The position numbers and the translations under genes were made by a program. The notes below the pieces were generated by a model that made no database searches, was not told the DNA's origin, and saw nothing but the letters and a program-made list of their open reading frames with translations. A DNA stretch of 64,000 nucleotides from Streptomonospora litoralis (GTDB lineage Bacteria; Actinomycetota; Actinomycetes; Streptosporangiales; Streptosporangiaceae): contig NZ_CP036455.1 in NCBI RefSeq assembly GCF_004323735.1, forward strand, positions 2,165,101-2,229,100, given 5' to 3'. Shown here piece by piece: positions 17,081 through 25,984 of the stretch. Position 1 is the stretch's first letter. Every line of letters begins with the position of its first letter.

Positions 17081-18138
17081 GCGCGCGCCCGCCCGCCCCC
17101 CGCGGCCCCGACACCACCGCGCCGGTGCTCAGCGCCACGGGCCTGGAAGTCGCCTTCACCGGCCGGGCCGTGCGCGGCACGGCGCGCGCTGTCGACGGAG
17201 TCGACCTGCAGATCCGCCCCGGCGAGATCGTCGCGCTCGTAGGGGAGTCCGGTTGCGGCAAGTCCACCCTCGCGCGCGCCCTGCTGGGTCTGGTGCGGCC
17301 CTCCGCCGGAAAGGTGGCCTTCCACGGCCGCGGCCTGGTGTACCGGCCGCGGGAGCTGAAGGCGTTCCGCGAGCGCGTGCAACTGGTGCTGCAGGACCCC
17401 AGCGGCGCGCTGAACCCCCGGCACACGGTCTACGACGCGGTCGCCGAGGGGCGGCGCATCCACCGCGGCAGCACCGCCGACGAGCAGGAGCACGTCGCGG
17501 AGGCGCTCTCCCGCGCAGGGCTGCGCCCGCCCGAGCGGTTCCTGCTGCGCTACCCGCACGAGCTCTCCGGCGGCCAGCGCCAGCGTGTGGCCATCGCCGG
17601 GGCGCTGATCCTGCACCCGGAGGTCGTGGTCGCCGACGAGCCGGTGGCCTCGCTGGACGCCTCGGTGCGCGGCGAGATCCTGCAGCTGCTGCTGCGCCTG
17701 CGCGACGACTACGGCCTGGCGGCGCTGGTCGTCACCCACGACCTGGGGCTGGCCTGGAACATCGCCGACCGCGCCGCCGTGATGTACCTGGGCCGCGTCG
17801 TGGAGACCGGCACGGTCGAAGAGGTGCTGTCACAGCCGCGCCACCCCTACACCCGGGCGCTGCTCTCGGTCCTGCCCGAGTCGGGAGCCCGCGAGCAGCA
17901 GATCCTCGCGGGCGAGCCGCCCGACCCCACCCGCATCCCCGGCGGCTGCCGCTTCCACGTCCGCTGCCCGGTGCTGGCCTCGGGGCGCGCGGAGGCGGCC
18001 GGCGTCGCCGAGCGGTGCCGCACCGAGGATCCGGGCGAACTCGGCGCCTTCGGCCCGGCCCGGGTCGCCTGCCACTGGGCGCATGCCCACAAGGCCGGTC
18101 GCGCCGGGAAGGCGGGGAAGGAGCAGCGGGCGGGGTAG
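17077..18138 (+). CDS. peptide ABC transporter ATP-binding protein (DppF type)
   Basis: A 353-residue second ATPase of the importer. Walker A GESGCGKSTLARALLG, Q-loop region LQDPSGALNPRHTV, signature LSGGQRQRV, Walker B VVVADEPVASLD and H-loop ALVVTHDLGLAWN are all present. The C-terminal oligopeptide-transporter module has paired cysteines (GCRFHVRCPVLAS and later ERC). The ATG overlaps the previous stop (ATGA). It is the last gene of the operon and is convergent with the P450 gene 74 bp away. All five components needed for an OppABCDF/DppABCDF importer are therefore present. Confidence 0.95.
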   Translation: MSARPPAPRGPDTTAPVLSATGLEVAFTGRAVRGTARAVDGVDLQIRPGEIVALVGESGCGKSTLARALLGLVRPSAGKVAFHGRGLVYRPRELKAFRERVQLVLQDPSGALNPRHTVYDAVAEGRRIHRGSTADEQEHVAEALSRAGLRPPERFLLRYPHELSGGQRQRVAIAGALILHPEVVVADEPVASLDASVRGEILQLLLRLRDDYGLAALVVTHDLGLAWNIADRAAVMYLGRVVETGTVEEVLSQPRHPYTRALLSVLPESGAREQQILAGEPPDPTRIPGGCRFHVRCPVLASGRAEAAGVAERCRTEDPGELGAFGPARVACHWAHAHKAGRAGKAGKEQRAG

Positions 18139-18212
18139 GGCGGCGGGCCCCGTGCGCGGCGATGGCGTCCCTGTGGCCGTGGTCGGCGCCCGCCACGACC
18201 GCGGAAGCGCGA

Positions 18213-19505
18213 TCACGCGGCCGTGGACGCCTCCGGTACCCGGATGACGCACCTGCTGCGGGGCAGCGCGGGCACGCGGCCCATGTCGACGGTGAAGTCC
18301 TGTTCGGGCACCTCGTAGTCGAGCCGGGACAGGCGGCGCGAGACCGCCTTGATCAGCGATACCGTGATCGGCTCGCCGGGGCAGCGGTGGCTCGTGGCGG
18401 GATCGCCCGCACCCTGGGGCACGAAGTCGTAGAGGTTCCAGCGCCATCCGCGGAAACGCTCCGGGCGGAAGTCGTCGGGCGCCTCCCACAGGAGCGGGTC
18501 GTGGTTGATTCCGTAGAGGTCGAGCAGCACGCGGCGGCCGCGGGCGATGCGCAGGCCGTGCAGCACCATGTCGTGGCGGGCGCGGGCGGCGACGAACGGG
18601 AAGAAGGGGTAGTGGCGGCGCACTTCCTGGGCGAACAGTTCCGCCGCCGGGACGGCGCCGTCCGCCGCCGCCTCGTCCGTTCCGCCGGCGGCCGCCTCGG
18701 CGGCGAGCTCGCACCTCCAGCGGGGATGGCGGTGCAGGGCGTGGGCGGCGAAAGCGAGGTAGACCGACACCGCCACCACCGGCCGCACGACGTTGAGCAG
18801 CTCCACGGCGGCGGTGTGCTCGTCCAGCAGGCCCCCGTCCGGTTCGCGGTGCCAGGCCAGGGCATGGGCGGCGGTGTCCTCGGGAGGTTCGATACGGCCC
18901 GCGCGGATCCGGCCGACGACGTCGGCGGCCCAGTCCTCGGCCGCGCGGCGGGCCAGGCGGGACCGCCAATGCCGGGGGCCCACGCGCGCCGCGTAGTCGT
19001 AGAGGGCGGTGAGCTGGGCGGTGCGCCGGTCCGCGTCCGCGGTTACCAGCGGTACTCCGGCCCAGGTGCAGACCGCGCGGGTCAGTACGGCGCGGAACTC
19101 GTCGTAGAGCACCACCTTCCGGCGCCCTCGCCAGCCCTCGGCCGCGCAGTCGAACTCCCGCTCGACCAGGGCCGTCAGCTCGGCGACCCGCTCGGGTGAC
19201 ATCAGCGCGAGGAAGACGCTCTTGCGGTGACCGTGTTCGGCGCCGTCGAGGCCCTGCACCCCGCCGCGGCCGAACAGGGTTCGATTGATGCGCCGGGGAA
19301 CGGCGCGGTGCCGGGTGAAGCGCCCGTGGTCCTGGAACACCGCGGCGGCGTGCGGTCCGGTGACGCACACGGCGGGCTCCAGCAGCAGCCGCGTGGCGAA
19401 GGCGTCGGCGCCGCGGCGCCGACACCCGCGCAGGATGAACCGGTACGGGTCGCGCAACAGGGCTGCCGTCCGGTCCCAGACGGCGCCCTCGGATCTGCGG
19501 GCCAT
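18213..19505 (-). CDS. CYP152-family cytochrome P450 (fatty-acid peroxygenase type)
   Basis: A 430-residue P450 resembling P450-BSbeta and OleT, which use H2O2 directly on fatty acids without redox partners. The haem-thiolate motif is SHRCPGEPITV (Cys ~374). The substrate-carboxylate Arg is in LLNVVRPVVAVSVYLAF (~240), replacing the usual acid-alcohol pair. The residue matching BSbeta Gln85/OleT His85 is Gln84 (LFGRGGVQGLDG), which favours hydroxylation over decarboxylation. The ATG at 19505 has a good site, GAAGGGAGAAGC. It is a monocistronic gene with no ferredoxin or reductase nearby, in keeping with a peroxygenase. The assignment rests on remembered family motifs. Confidence 0.88.
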   Translation of the reverse strand: MARRSEGAVWDRTAALLRDPYRFILRGCRRRGADAFATRLLLEPAVCVTGPHAAAVFQDHGRFTRHRAVPRRINRTLFGRGGVQGLDGAEHGHRKSVFLALMSPERVAELTALVEREFDCAAEGWRGRRKVVLYDEFRAVLTRAVCTWAGVPLVTADADRRTAQLTALYDYAARVGPRHWRSRLARRAAEDWAADVVGRIRAGRIEPPEDTAAHALAWHREPDGGLLDEHTAAVELLNVVRPVVAVSVYLAFAAHALHRHPRWRCELAAEAAAGGTDEAAADGAVPAAELFAQEVRRHYPFFPFVAARARHDMVLHGLRIARGRRVLLDLYGINHDPLLWEAPDDFRPERFRGWRWNLYDFVPQGAGDPATSHRCPGEPITVSLIKAVSRRLSRLDYEVPEQDFTVDMGRVPALPRSRCVIRVPEASTAA

Positions 19506-19664
19506 GCTTCTCCCTTCGCCGCACTCCGCCGCCGCGCAGCTACCCCGGCTCGCAGGGGGGAAACTGGTGCGCCGAGCGCCTCGTCCGCGGGTGGGGGCGG
19601 CCGGGTGTCGGGCGGGCTCTTCGGAACCGCAGCGCCGCGGAGCGTGATGAGGCACCATGGGAAC

Positions 19665-20261
19665 GTGGACGCCCAACACGTAGCGCTGCTGCGCGAACTC
19701 CTGGCCTCGACACCGTGGCTGGAGCGCACCGAGGACTTCGCCCACGCGCTCCGCCGCACCCGCGACCCCGGCGGGTTGATGCTCATCGGCACGCCCGAGG
19801 ACGAGCCGTGGCATCTGGCCGCGCATCTGGACGACGAGGCCCGCTACAGCGGACTGTCCCAGCTCGCACCCAGCCTGGTGCGCTGGGAGCCGCCCCCCGA
19901 CGCCCCCGACCACCTGCGCATCGGCCTGGACCGGATCGCCCAGGCGCGGCGCGGCGAGACCCTGTTCGTGGTGAACTCCGAGGAGCAGGCACCGGTTCCG
20001 CTGCTGGAGCGCGTCGACGACGCCCGCCGTACCGGCGCGACCGTGCTGTCGCTGGACCACGGCGACGGCGAGCTCACCTCGCTGGCCCACGAGTCCATCA
20101 GCCTGCGCCCCGGCCGCGAGCCGCTGACCTTCGAAGGGCTGCAGCACCTCGTCAGCAGCGCCGCCGGACACGAGGACGCCGGAGGGGGCCGCAAACCGGG
20201 GCTGCGCGAACGCCTCTCGCGGTTCCTCGACGTCGTCAGCGGTCCGCGCATGCCGGACTGA
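19665..20261 (+). CDS. hypothetical actinobacterial protein
   Basis: A 198-residue soluble protein of unknown function. It begins VDAQHVALLRELLASTPWLE and contains GLMLIGTPEDEPWHLAAHLDD and FVVNSEEQAPVPLLERVDDARRTG. It ends with a basic KPGLRERLSRFLDVVSG helix. No signal peptide, membrane segment or catalytic motif is recognised. GTG 19665 is preferred: CACCAT ends 6 nt before it, the spacing of leaderless genes in this window. ATG 19647 is the alternative. It is divergent from the P450 gene and convergent with a 65-residue protein gene. Confidence 0.7.
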   Translation: MDAQHVALLRELLASTPWLERTEDFAHALRRTRDPGGLMLIGTPEDEPWHLAAHLDDEARYSGLSQLAPSLVRWEPPPDAPDHLRIGLDRIAQARRGETLFVVNSEEQAPVPLLERVDDARRTGATVLSLDHGDGELTSLAHESISLRPGREPLTFEGLQHLVSSAAGHEDAGGGRKPGLRERLSRFLDVVSGPRMPD

Positions 20262-20339
20262 CCCACCCCGCGGCGGCCGCAGCACGCCGCCGCCCGCTCG
20301 GCGCCCGCGCCGCCCGCGGCGGCCGGGCGCCGCGCGGGC

Positions 20340-20537
20340 TCAGTCGCTGTCCTGTTCGTCCCACGCCTCGTTGCGGTCGGCGGCGATGTCCAAGGCCGCC
20401 GCGGCGGTGGCCTCGTCGGGGTAGGGGCCGAGCCGGTACTTGTTCGGGCACCCGGGCCCCTGCTCAGGCTTGCTGTGTCTGAGGCAATACCACCACTGCC
20501 GGTCTTCCTCCGGGGTGGTGCGGTCCCGGTCGGTCAT
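20340..20537 (-). CDS. small conserved protein, SPOR-like
   Basis: A 65-residue acidic protein: [20 protein letters not shown], then [20 protein letters not shown]. It looks like the short actinobacterial proteins annotated as SPOR-domain-like or hypothetical. Two cysteines flank the Gly/Pro turn. The start ATG has GGAGCC upstream (GCAGGAGCCGACC). It is divergent from map. Function is unknown. Confidence 0.72.
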   Translation of the reverse strand: MTDRDRTTPEEDRQWWYCLRHSKPEQGPGCPNKYRLGPYPDEATAAAALDIAADRNEAWDEQDSD

Positions 20538-20637
20538 GGTCGGCTCCTGCTGATTCGTCCGGCTTTGTTTGCCTGCTTCCCGGCTCTTACCCGCGTGTCG
20601 GTGTCCCGACGCGGATCGGTGCGCCTCACCTACGAAC

Positions 20638-20643
20638 TAGAAT
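20638..20643 (+). promoter_or_regulatory. candidate -10 box for map
   Basis: TAGAAT, ending 7 nt before the ATG at 20651. This is one of the best matches in the window to an actinobacterial -10 with leaderless spacing. Confidence 0.5.
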
Positions 20644-20650
20644 CCGCAGC

Positions 20651-21502
20651 ATGACTACTCCGCTGGTTCCCGGGCGCATCTCGCCGCCCCGTTCGGTCCC
20701 CTCCGCCGTCGCGCGTCCGGAGTACGTCGGCAAGAAGCGCCCGGTCGAGGGCGTGCTCGGCGATGTGCAGACGCCCGAGACCATCGAGGCCATGCGGCTG
20801 GCCGGGCGGATCGCCGCCCAGGCGCTGCGCGAGGTGGGCGAGCACGTGGCGCCGGGCGTCACCACCGACGAACTCGACCGCGTCGGCCACGAGTTCCTCT
20901 GCGATCACGGCGCCTACCCCAGCACGCTCGGCTACAAGGGCTACCCCAAGTCGCTGTGCTCCTCGCTCAACGAGGTCATCTGCCACGGCATCCCCGACGA
21001 CACGGTCATCTCCGAAGGCGACATCGTCAACATCGACATCACCGCCTACATCGGCGGCGTGCACGGCGACACCAACGCCACGTTCCTCGCCGGCGACGTG
21101 GACGAGGAGTCGCGCCTGCTCGTCGAGCGCACCCGCGAGGCCACCGCGCGCGCCGTCAAGGCGTGCCGGCCCGGCCGTCAGCTCAACGTCGTCGGCCGGG
21201 TGATCGAGTCCTACGCCAAGCGCTTCGGCTACGGCGTCGTCCGCGACTTCACCGGGCACGGCGTCGGCCCCGAGTTCCACTCCGGCCTGGTGGTGCCGCA
21301 CTACGACGACCCCCGCGCCACCACCGTCATGGAGCCCGGCATGACCTTCACCGTCGAGCCGATGATCACGCTGGGCACCATCGACTACGAGGTGTGGGAC
21401 GACGGCTGGACCGCGGTGACCGCCGACCGCAAGCGCACCGCGCAGTTCGAGCACACCCTGCTCATCACCGACGAGGGAGCCGAGATCCTCACCCGGCCCT
21501 AG
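20651..21502 (+). CDS. map: type I methionine aminopeptidase
   Basis: A 283-residue cytosolic metalloprotease that removes N-terminal Met from nascent proteins. Dimetal ligands are visible: two Asp in [19 protein letters not shown], His in [13 protein letters not shown], Glu in [12 protein letters not shown] and Glu in [13 protein letters not shown] ~40-residue N-terminal extension ([20 protein letters not shown]) is of the type seen in actinobacterial MetAP1c. The start has an upstream TAGAAT at leaderless distance. It stands 78 bp before the M55 peptidase gene and heads a run of five peptidases on this strand. Confidence 0.97.
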   Translation: MTTPLVPGRISPPRSVPSAVARPEYVGKKRPVEGVLGDVQTPETIEAMRLAGRIAAQALREVGEHVAPGVTTDELDRVGHEFLCDHGAYPSTLGYKGYPKSLCSSLNEVICHGIPDDTVISEGDIVNIDITAYIGGVHGDTNATFLAGDVDEESRLLVERTREATARAVKACRPGRQLNVVGRVIESYAKRFGYGVVRDFTGHGVGPEFHSGLVVPHYDDPRATTVMEPGMTFTVEPMITLGTIDYEVWDDGWTAVTADRKRTAQFEHTLLITDEGAEILTRP

Positions 21503-21580
21503 CGGCATACCGGGCATACCGAGGGCGCCCCCGGGCGCGAGCGCGAGACATTCGGCCGCGCCGGGCGAGGGGAGCGAGCG

Positions 21581-22414
21581 GTGCGCATCCTGGTTTCGGC
21601 CGACATGGAGGGCGCCACCGGCGTCACCTGGCCCGCCGACGTCACCCCCGGCACCGAGCAGTGGCAGCGCTGCCGCGCGATGTTCACCTCCGACGTCAAC
21701 GCCGCCGTCTCGGGCCTCTTCGCCGGCGGCGCCACCGAGGTGCTGGTCAACGAGGCGCACGCGACCATGCGCAACCTGCTGCTGGAGCGGCTGGACGAAC
21801 GCGCCGCCATGATCACGGGCCGCCACAAGGACCTCTCCATGGTCGAGGGGATCCAGCACGGCGGGGTGGACGGCGTCGCCTTCCTCGGCTACCACAGCGG
21901 CGCCGGCGCCGAGGGCGTGCTCGCCCACACCTACCTGCCCAATTCCATCACCGGCGTGTGGCTGGAGGGCGAGCCCGCCGACGAGGGCGGGCTGAACGCC
22001 TGCGTCGCCGCCGAGTACGGCGTCCCCGTCGTGCTGGTCACCGGCGACGACCGGGCCTGCGCCGACGCCGCCGCCTACGCGCCCGACGCCCGCACCGTCG
22101 CCGTCAAGCGCTACGTCTCGCGCTACGCCGCCCGGTGCCGCCCGCCCGGTGCCACCGCGACCGACATCGCCGCCGCGGCCGAGGCGGCGGCCGCCGACGC
22201 GGGGGCGGCCGAGCCCGGGCGCCGCGGGCCGCTCACCGTCGAGGTCGAGACCGACGCCGCCCACCTCGCCGGAGCGGCCGCGCTCGTGCCCGGCGTCGAG
22301 CTGGTCGGCCATCGGCGTGTCCGCTACACCTCGCCAAGCGCCTTTGAGATGATCCGCAGCTTCAAGGCCGTCACCACGCTCATCGCCAACGCCGTGGAGG
22401 CCGACTACGGCTGA
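21581..22414 (+). CDS. M55-family D-aminopeptidase (DppA-like)
   Basis: A 277-residue zinc peptidase of the DppA family. In Bacillus, DppA releases N-terminal D-amino acids such as D-Ala from peptides. Metal ligands and landmarks: SADMEGATGV at residues 7-16 (Asp8, Glu10), VLVNEAHATMRNLL and GVAFLGYHSGAGAEGVLAHT. Start GTG 21581 is supported by GGGGAGCGA 5 nt upstream. The gene is followed after 77 bp by an M20 peptidase and further on by an S66 LD-carboxypeptidase, which suggests turnover of cell-wall peptides. The exact substrate is inferred. Confidence 0.92.
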   Translation: MRILVSADMEGATGVTWPADVTPGTEQWQRCRAMFTSDVNAAVSGLFAGGATEVLVNEAHATMRNLLLERLDERAAMITGRHKDLSMVEGIQHGGVDGVAFLGYHSGAGAEGVLAHTYLPNSITGVWLEGEPADEGGLNACVAAEYGVPVVLVTGDDRACADAAAYAPDARTVAVKRYVSRYAARCRPPGATATDIAAAAEAAAADAGAAEPGRRGPLTVEVETDAAHLAGAAALVPGVELVGHRRVRYTSPSAFEMIRSFKAVTTLIANAVEADYG

Positions 22415-22491
22415 GCCGGCCGGCGCGGGCTCGGGCGACGCACGCACGCATACCGGCCGCCCCGGTGGCCGGCGGGCACGGACGGGAAGGC

Positions 22492-23895
22492 ATGCACGAG
22501 GCTCAGCACGCCCAGACCGCACCACAGGCCGCATCCGGCGCCGCGGAGGGGGAGGGGCTCGGTCGGCTCGACGCGGAGGCTGTCCGCTTCACCTCCGAGC
22601 TGGTCCGCATCGACACCACCAACCGCGGCGGCGGCGACGGCGACGAACGGCCCGCCGCCGAGTACGTCGCCGAACGCCTGTCCGATGCGGGGCTCGCGCC
22701 GCGCCTGCTGGAATCGGCACCGGGCCGGGCCAACGTCGTCGCCCGCGTCGCAGGCGCCGACCCCGCCGCGCCGGCGCTGCTGGTGCACGGCCACCTCGAC
22801 GTGGTGCCGGCGGATGCGGCCCGGTGGAGCCTGCCGCCGTTCAGCGGCGAGGTCCGCGACGGCGTGGTGTGGGGCCGCGGCGCCGTCGACATGAAGGGCA
22901 CCGTCGCCATGGTGCTGGCTCTGGTGCGCCACTGGGCGCGCACCGGACTGCGGCCGCGCCGCGATCTCGTGCTCGCCTTCACCGCCGACGAGGAGGACAG
23001 CGCCGCCTACGGCGCCGAATGGCTCGCCCGCGAGCACGCCGGGCTGTTCGAGGGCTGCACCGAGGCGATCGGCGAGTCCGGCGGCCACACCGTGCACACC
23101 GCGGCCGCCGACGGCACGCCGGTGCGCCTCTACCCGGTCGGCGCGGGCGAGCGCGGCACCGCTTGGCTGCGGCTGAGCGCAGCGGGGACCGCCGGGCACG
23201 GCTCCAAGACCAACCGCGACAACGCCGTCAGCGCGCTGGCCGCCGCCGTCGCCCGTATCGGCGAGCACCGCTGGCCGGTGCGGCTGACACCGGTGACCCG
23301 CGCCGCCCTCGACGGCCTCGCCGCCGCGCTGGGCGTCGAAGCCGCCACAGGTGACCCCGGCTTCGACCCCGAACGCGACACCGACGCCCTCGTCGACCGG
23401 TTCGGCGGCGCCGCCGAGCTGGTGCGGCCCACCGTGCGCTGCAGCAGCGCCCCGACCATGCTGCAGGCCGGGTACAAGGTGAACGTGGTCCCCGCCGAGG
23501 CTGGCGCCGCGGTCGACGGCCGGGTGCCGCCCGGCGCCGAGGAGGAGTTCGCCGCCACACTGGACGAGCTCACCGGCGCGGGGGTGCGGTGGGAGTTCCA
23601 GCACCGCTCCCGCCCGCTGCAGTCGCCGGTGGACGCGCCCGTCTTCGAGGCCATGCGCGAGGCGCTGCTCGCCTTCGACTCCGGCGCTCACGTGGTTCCG
23701 GTGTGCCTGAGCGGCGGAACCGACGCCAAGCAGTTCGCCGAGCTGGGTATCACCGGCTACGGGTTCTCTCCGCTGCGCCTCCCGCCCGACCTGGACCACG
23801 CGGCGCTGTTCCACGGTGACGACGAGCGCGTTCCGGTCGAGGCGCTGCACTTCGGCGTGCGCGTGCTGGACCGATTCCTGCGCGGCACCGGATGA
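22492..23895 (+). CDS. M20/M25/M40-family metallopeptidase
   Basis: A 467-residue cytosolic di-zinc exopeptidase (ArgE/DapE/carboxypeptidase G2 group). Zinc-site motifs: LLVHGHLDVVPADAARW, GRGAVDMKGTVAMVLALV and LAFTADEEDSAAYGAEW (catalytic and metal Glu). The dimerisation lid spans the middle (GTAGHGSKTNRDNAVSAL), and a late SGGTDAKQFAELG supplies the C-terminal His/Gly region. ATG 22492, with GGGAAGG just upstream, is chosen over the in-frame GTG at 22465. It lies between M55 and S9 peptidase genes with short gaps and is probably in one operon. The substrate could be a dipeptide or an acylated amino acid. Confidence 0.92.
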   Translation: MHEAQHAQTAPQAASGAAEGEGLGRLDAEAVRFTSELVRIDTTNRGGGDGDERPAAEYVAERLSDAGLAPRLLESAPGRANVVARVAGADPAAPALLVHGHLDVVPADAARWSLPPFSGEVRDGVVWGRGAVDMKGTVAMVLALVRHWARTGLRPRRDLVLAFTADEEDSAAYGAEWLAREHAGLFEGCTEAIGESGGHTVHTAAADGTPVRLYPVGAGERGTAWLRLSAAGTAGHGSKTNRDNAVSALAAAVARIGEHRWPVRLTPVTRAALDGLAAALGVEAATGDPGFDPERDTDALVDRFGGAAELVRPTVRCSSAPTMLQAGYKVNVVPAEAGAAVDGRVPPGAEEEFAATLDELTGAGVRWEFQHRSRPLQSPVDAPVFEAMREALLAFDSGAHVVPVCLSGGTDAKQFAELGITGYGFSPLRLPPDLDHAALFHGDDERVPVEALHFGVRVLDRFLRGTG

Positions 23896-23950
23896 CGCGC
23901 CTGCGGACCACCCGGACCACACGGACCACGATCAAGAAGGGTCTTCTGTC

Positions 23951-25984
23951 GTGAACCACGGCATTCCATGCGGTTCCTGGCCGTCGCCCGTCGAAGCGGG
24001 CGGCGTCGCCCGCCACTCGGGCGCGCCGAACTGGCCTGCGGCGCTCGGCGACGAGGTGTGGTGGGCCGAGCCGCGCCCGGCCGAAGGCGGCCGGGTGACG
24101 CTGTGCCGCACCCGCCTCGACGACCCCGCCGCCCGCCCGCAGAGCCTGCTGCCCGCGCCGTGGAACGTGCGCAGCCGCGTCCACGAGTACGGCGGCCGCT
24201 CCTACGCGCTGCTGCCCTCGGAGGCCGGCACCGCGGTCGTCTTCGCCGAGTTCGCCGATCAGCGCCTCTACCTGTGGGAGCCCGGCGGCGAGCCCGCGCC
24301 GCTCACACCCGGGCCCGCGCCCGGCGAGCCCGCCGCGCCGCGCTTCGTCGAACCCGTCGCGGCTCCCCGGGGCCGCGAGATCTGGTGCGTATGCGAGCGC
24401 CGCACCGGAGCGGCCCCCACCGACGTGCGCCGGGCGATCGTCGCGGTTCCGCTGGACGGCTCGGCCGCGGACGACGCCGGCTCGCTGCGCGAGGTCGCCG
24501 CCGGGCACCGCTTCCTGGCCTGCCCCCGGGTGTCTCCCGAGGGCCGCCGGCTGTCCTGGATCGGCTGGGACCACCCCGACATGCCCTGGGACAGCACCGT
24601 GCTGCACGTGGCCGAACTGGGCCCGGACGGGCGCGCGGCGGGCGCGCCGCGCACCGTCGCGGGCGGGCCCGGGGTCTCCGTCGTCCAGGCCGAATGGGCC
24701 GGCCCCGACACGCTGTACTGCGTCGCCGACTACAGCGGCTGGTGGAACCCCTACCGGATCACCGCCACCGACGGCGAATGGGACGAACCGCGCCCCGTGG
24801 CCGCCGCCGAGGAGGAGTTCGGCGGGCCGCTGTGGCAGCTCGGCTACACCTGGCTGGCGGTGCCCGACAAGGGACCGGTGGCCGCCGTGCACGGCCGCGC
24901 CACCACCGCCCTCGGCCGGATCGACCCCGCCACCGGCGCCATCGCCGACGCCGCGACCCCCCACACCGAGTGGTTCGGGCGGCTGGCCGTCGGCGGCGCC
25001 GACGGCGACACCCTCATCGGCCTCGCCGCGGCGGCAAACACCGCCCCCGAGATCGTGGCCGTGGGGCCGGGCGGCTCCTGGCGCTCGCTGAGCGACCCCG
25101 CCCGCCACAGCGCCGCCGGCACCGCATCCGCGCAGCCGCCCGCCGGGGGAGTCGACCCGTCCTACCTGCCGCTCCCGCGGCCGCGCGTGTTCACCGGCCC
25201 CGACGGGCGCGAGGTGCACGCCAACCTGTACCCGCCGCGCAACCCCCGGGCCGAGCCCGCCGCCGGCGAGCTGCCGCCGTACTCCGTATGGGCGCACGGC
25301 GGTCCCACCGGCCGCGCGCCGATGATCCACGATCCGGAGATCGCCTACTTCACCAGCCGGGGGATCGGCGTCGTGGAGGTCAACTACGGCGGCTCCACCG
25401 GCTTCGGCCGCGCCTACCGCGAGCGGCTGCGGGAGAACTGGGGCGTGGTCGACGTGGAGGACTGCGTGGCCGCCGCGCACGCCCTGGCCGCCGAAGGGCT
25501 CGCCGACCCCGACCGCATCGCCGTGCGCGGCGGCAGCGCCGGCGGCTGGACCGCGGCCGCCGCGCTCGCCTTCACCGACGTCTTCGCCTGCGCGGCGATC
25601 CTGTATCCCATCGTGGACCTGGCCGGATGGCGCACCGGCGAGACCCACGACTTCGAGTCGCAGTACCTGGAGAGCCTGGTCGGCCCCTGGCCCGAGGCCG
25701 CCCGGCGCTACGCCGACCGGTCCCCGGTCAACCACGCCGCCGACGTCGGTGCGCCGTTCGTGCTGATGCAGGGGCTGGAGGACGAGATCTGCCCGCCCGC
25801 CCAGGCGGAGCGGTTCCTCCACCGCGTGCGCGGCGTGCCGCACGCCTACCTGGCCTTCGAGGCCGAGCAGCACGGTTTCCGCCGGGAGCCCACCATCACC
25901 GCCGCGCTGCAGGCCGAACTGTCGCTGTACGCTCGGGTGTTCGGCTTCGAGACCGACGCGCCCCGGCTGGAGCTGCGCCCGTGA
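23951..25984 (+). CDS. S9-family serine peptidase (prolyl oligopeptidase/acylaminoacyl-peptidase type)
   Basis: A 677-residue cytosolic peptidase. An N-terminal beta-propeller (about residues 1-400, with repeats such as FRVSPEGRRLSWIGWDHPD-like strands) precedes an alpha/beta-hydrolase domain. The nucleophile elbow is VRGGSAGGWTAAAAL, the acid lies in LMQGLEDEICPP and the catalytic His in EAEQHGFRREPT. Start GTG 23951 follows AAGAAGGG. The stop overlaps the next start (GTGA), so it is coupled to the LD-carboxypeptidase gene. There is no signal peptide, so it acts on imported or internal peptides. Confidence 0.93.
   Translation: MNHGIPCGSWPSPVEAGGVARHSGAPNWPAALGDEVWWAEPRPAEGGRVTLCRTRLDDPAARPQSLLPAPWNVRSRVHEYGGRSYALLPSEAGTAVVFAEFADQRLYLWEPGGEPAPLTPGPAPGEPAAPRFVEPVAAPRGREIWCVCERRTGAAPTDVRRAIVAVPLDGSAADDAGSLREVAAGHRFLACPRVSPEGRRLSWIGWDHPDMPWDSTVLHVAELGPDGRAAGAPRTVAGGPGVSVVQAEWAGPDTLYCVADYSGWWNPYRITATDGEWDEPRPVAAAEEEFGGPLWQLGYTWLAVPDKGPVAAVHGRATTALGRIDPATGAIADAATPHTEWFGRLAVGGADGDTLIGLAAAANTAPEIVAVGPGGSWRSLSDPARHSAAGTASAQPPAGGVDPSYLPLPRPRVFTGPDGREVHANLYPPRNPRAEPAAGELPPYSVWAHGGPTGRAPMIHDPEIAYFTSRGIGVVEVNYGGSTGFGRAYRERLRENWGVVDVEDCVAAAHALAAEGLADPDRIAVRGGSAGGWTAAAALAFTDVFACAAILYPIVDLAGWRTGETHDFESQYLESLVGPWPEAARRYADRSPVNHAADVGAPFVLMQGLEDEICPPAQAERFLHRVRGVPHAYLAFEAEQHGFRREPTITAALQAELSLYARVFGFETDAPRLELRP

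Noticed and set aside
20630-22534. 634-codon minus-strand frame over map and the M55 gene
   Set aside because: Composition is Gly/His/Val/Asp-rich, with no domain; it mirrors two well-supported plus-strand genes.
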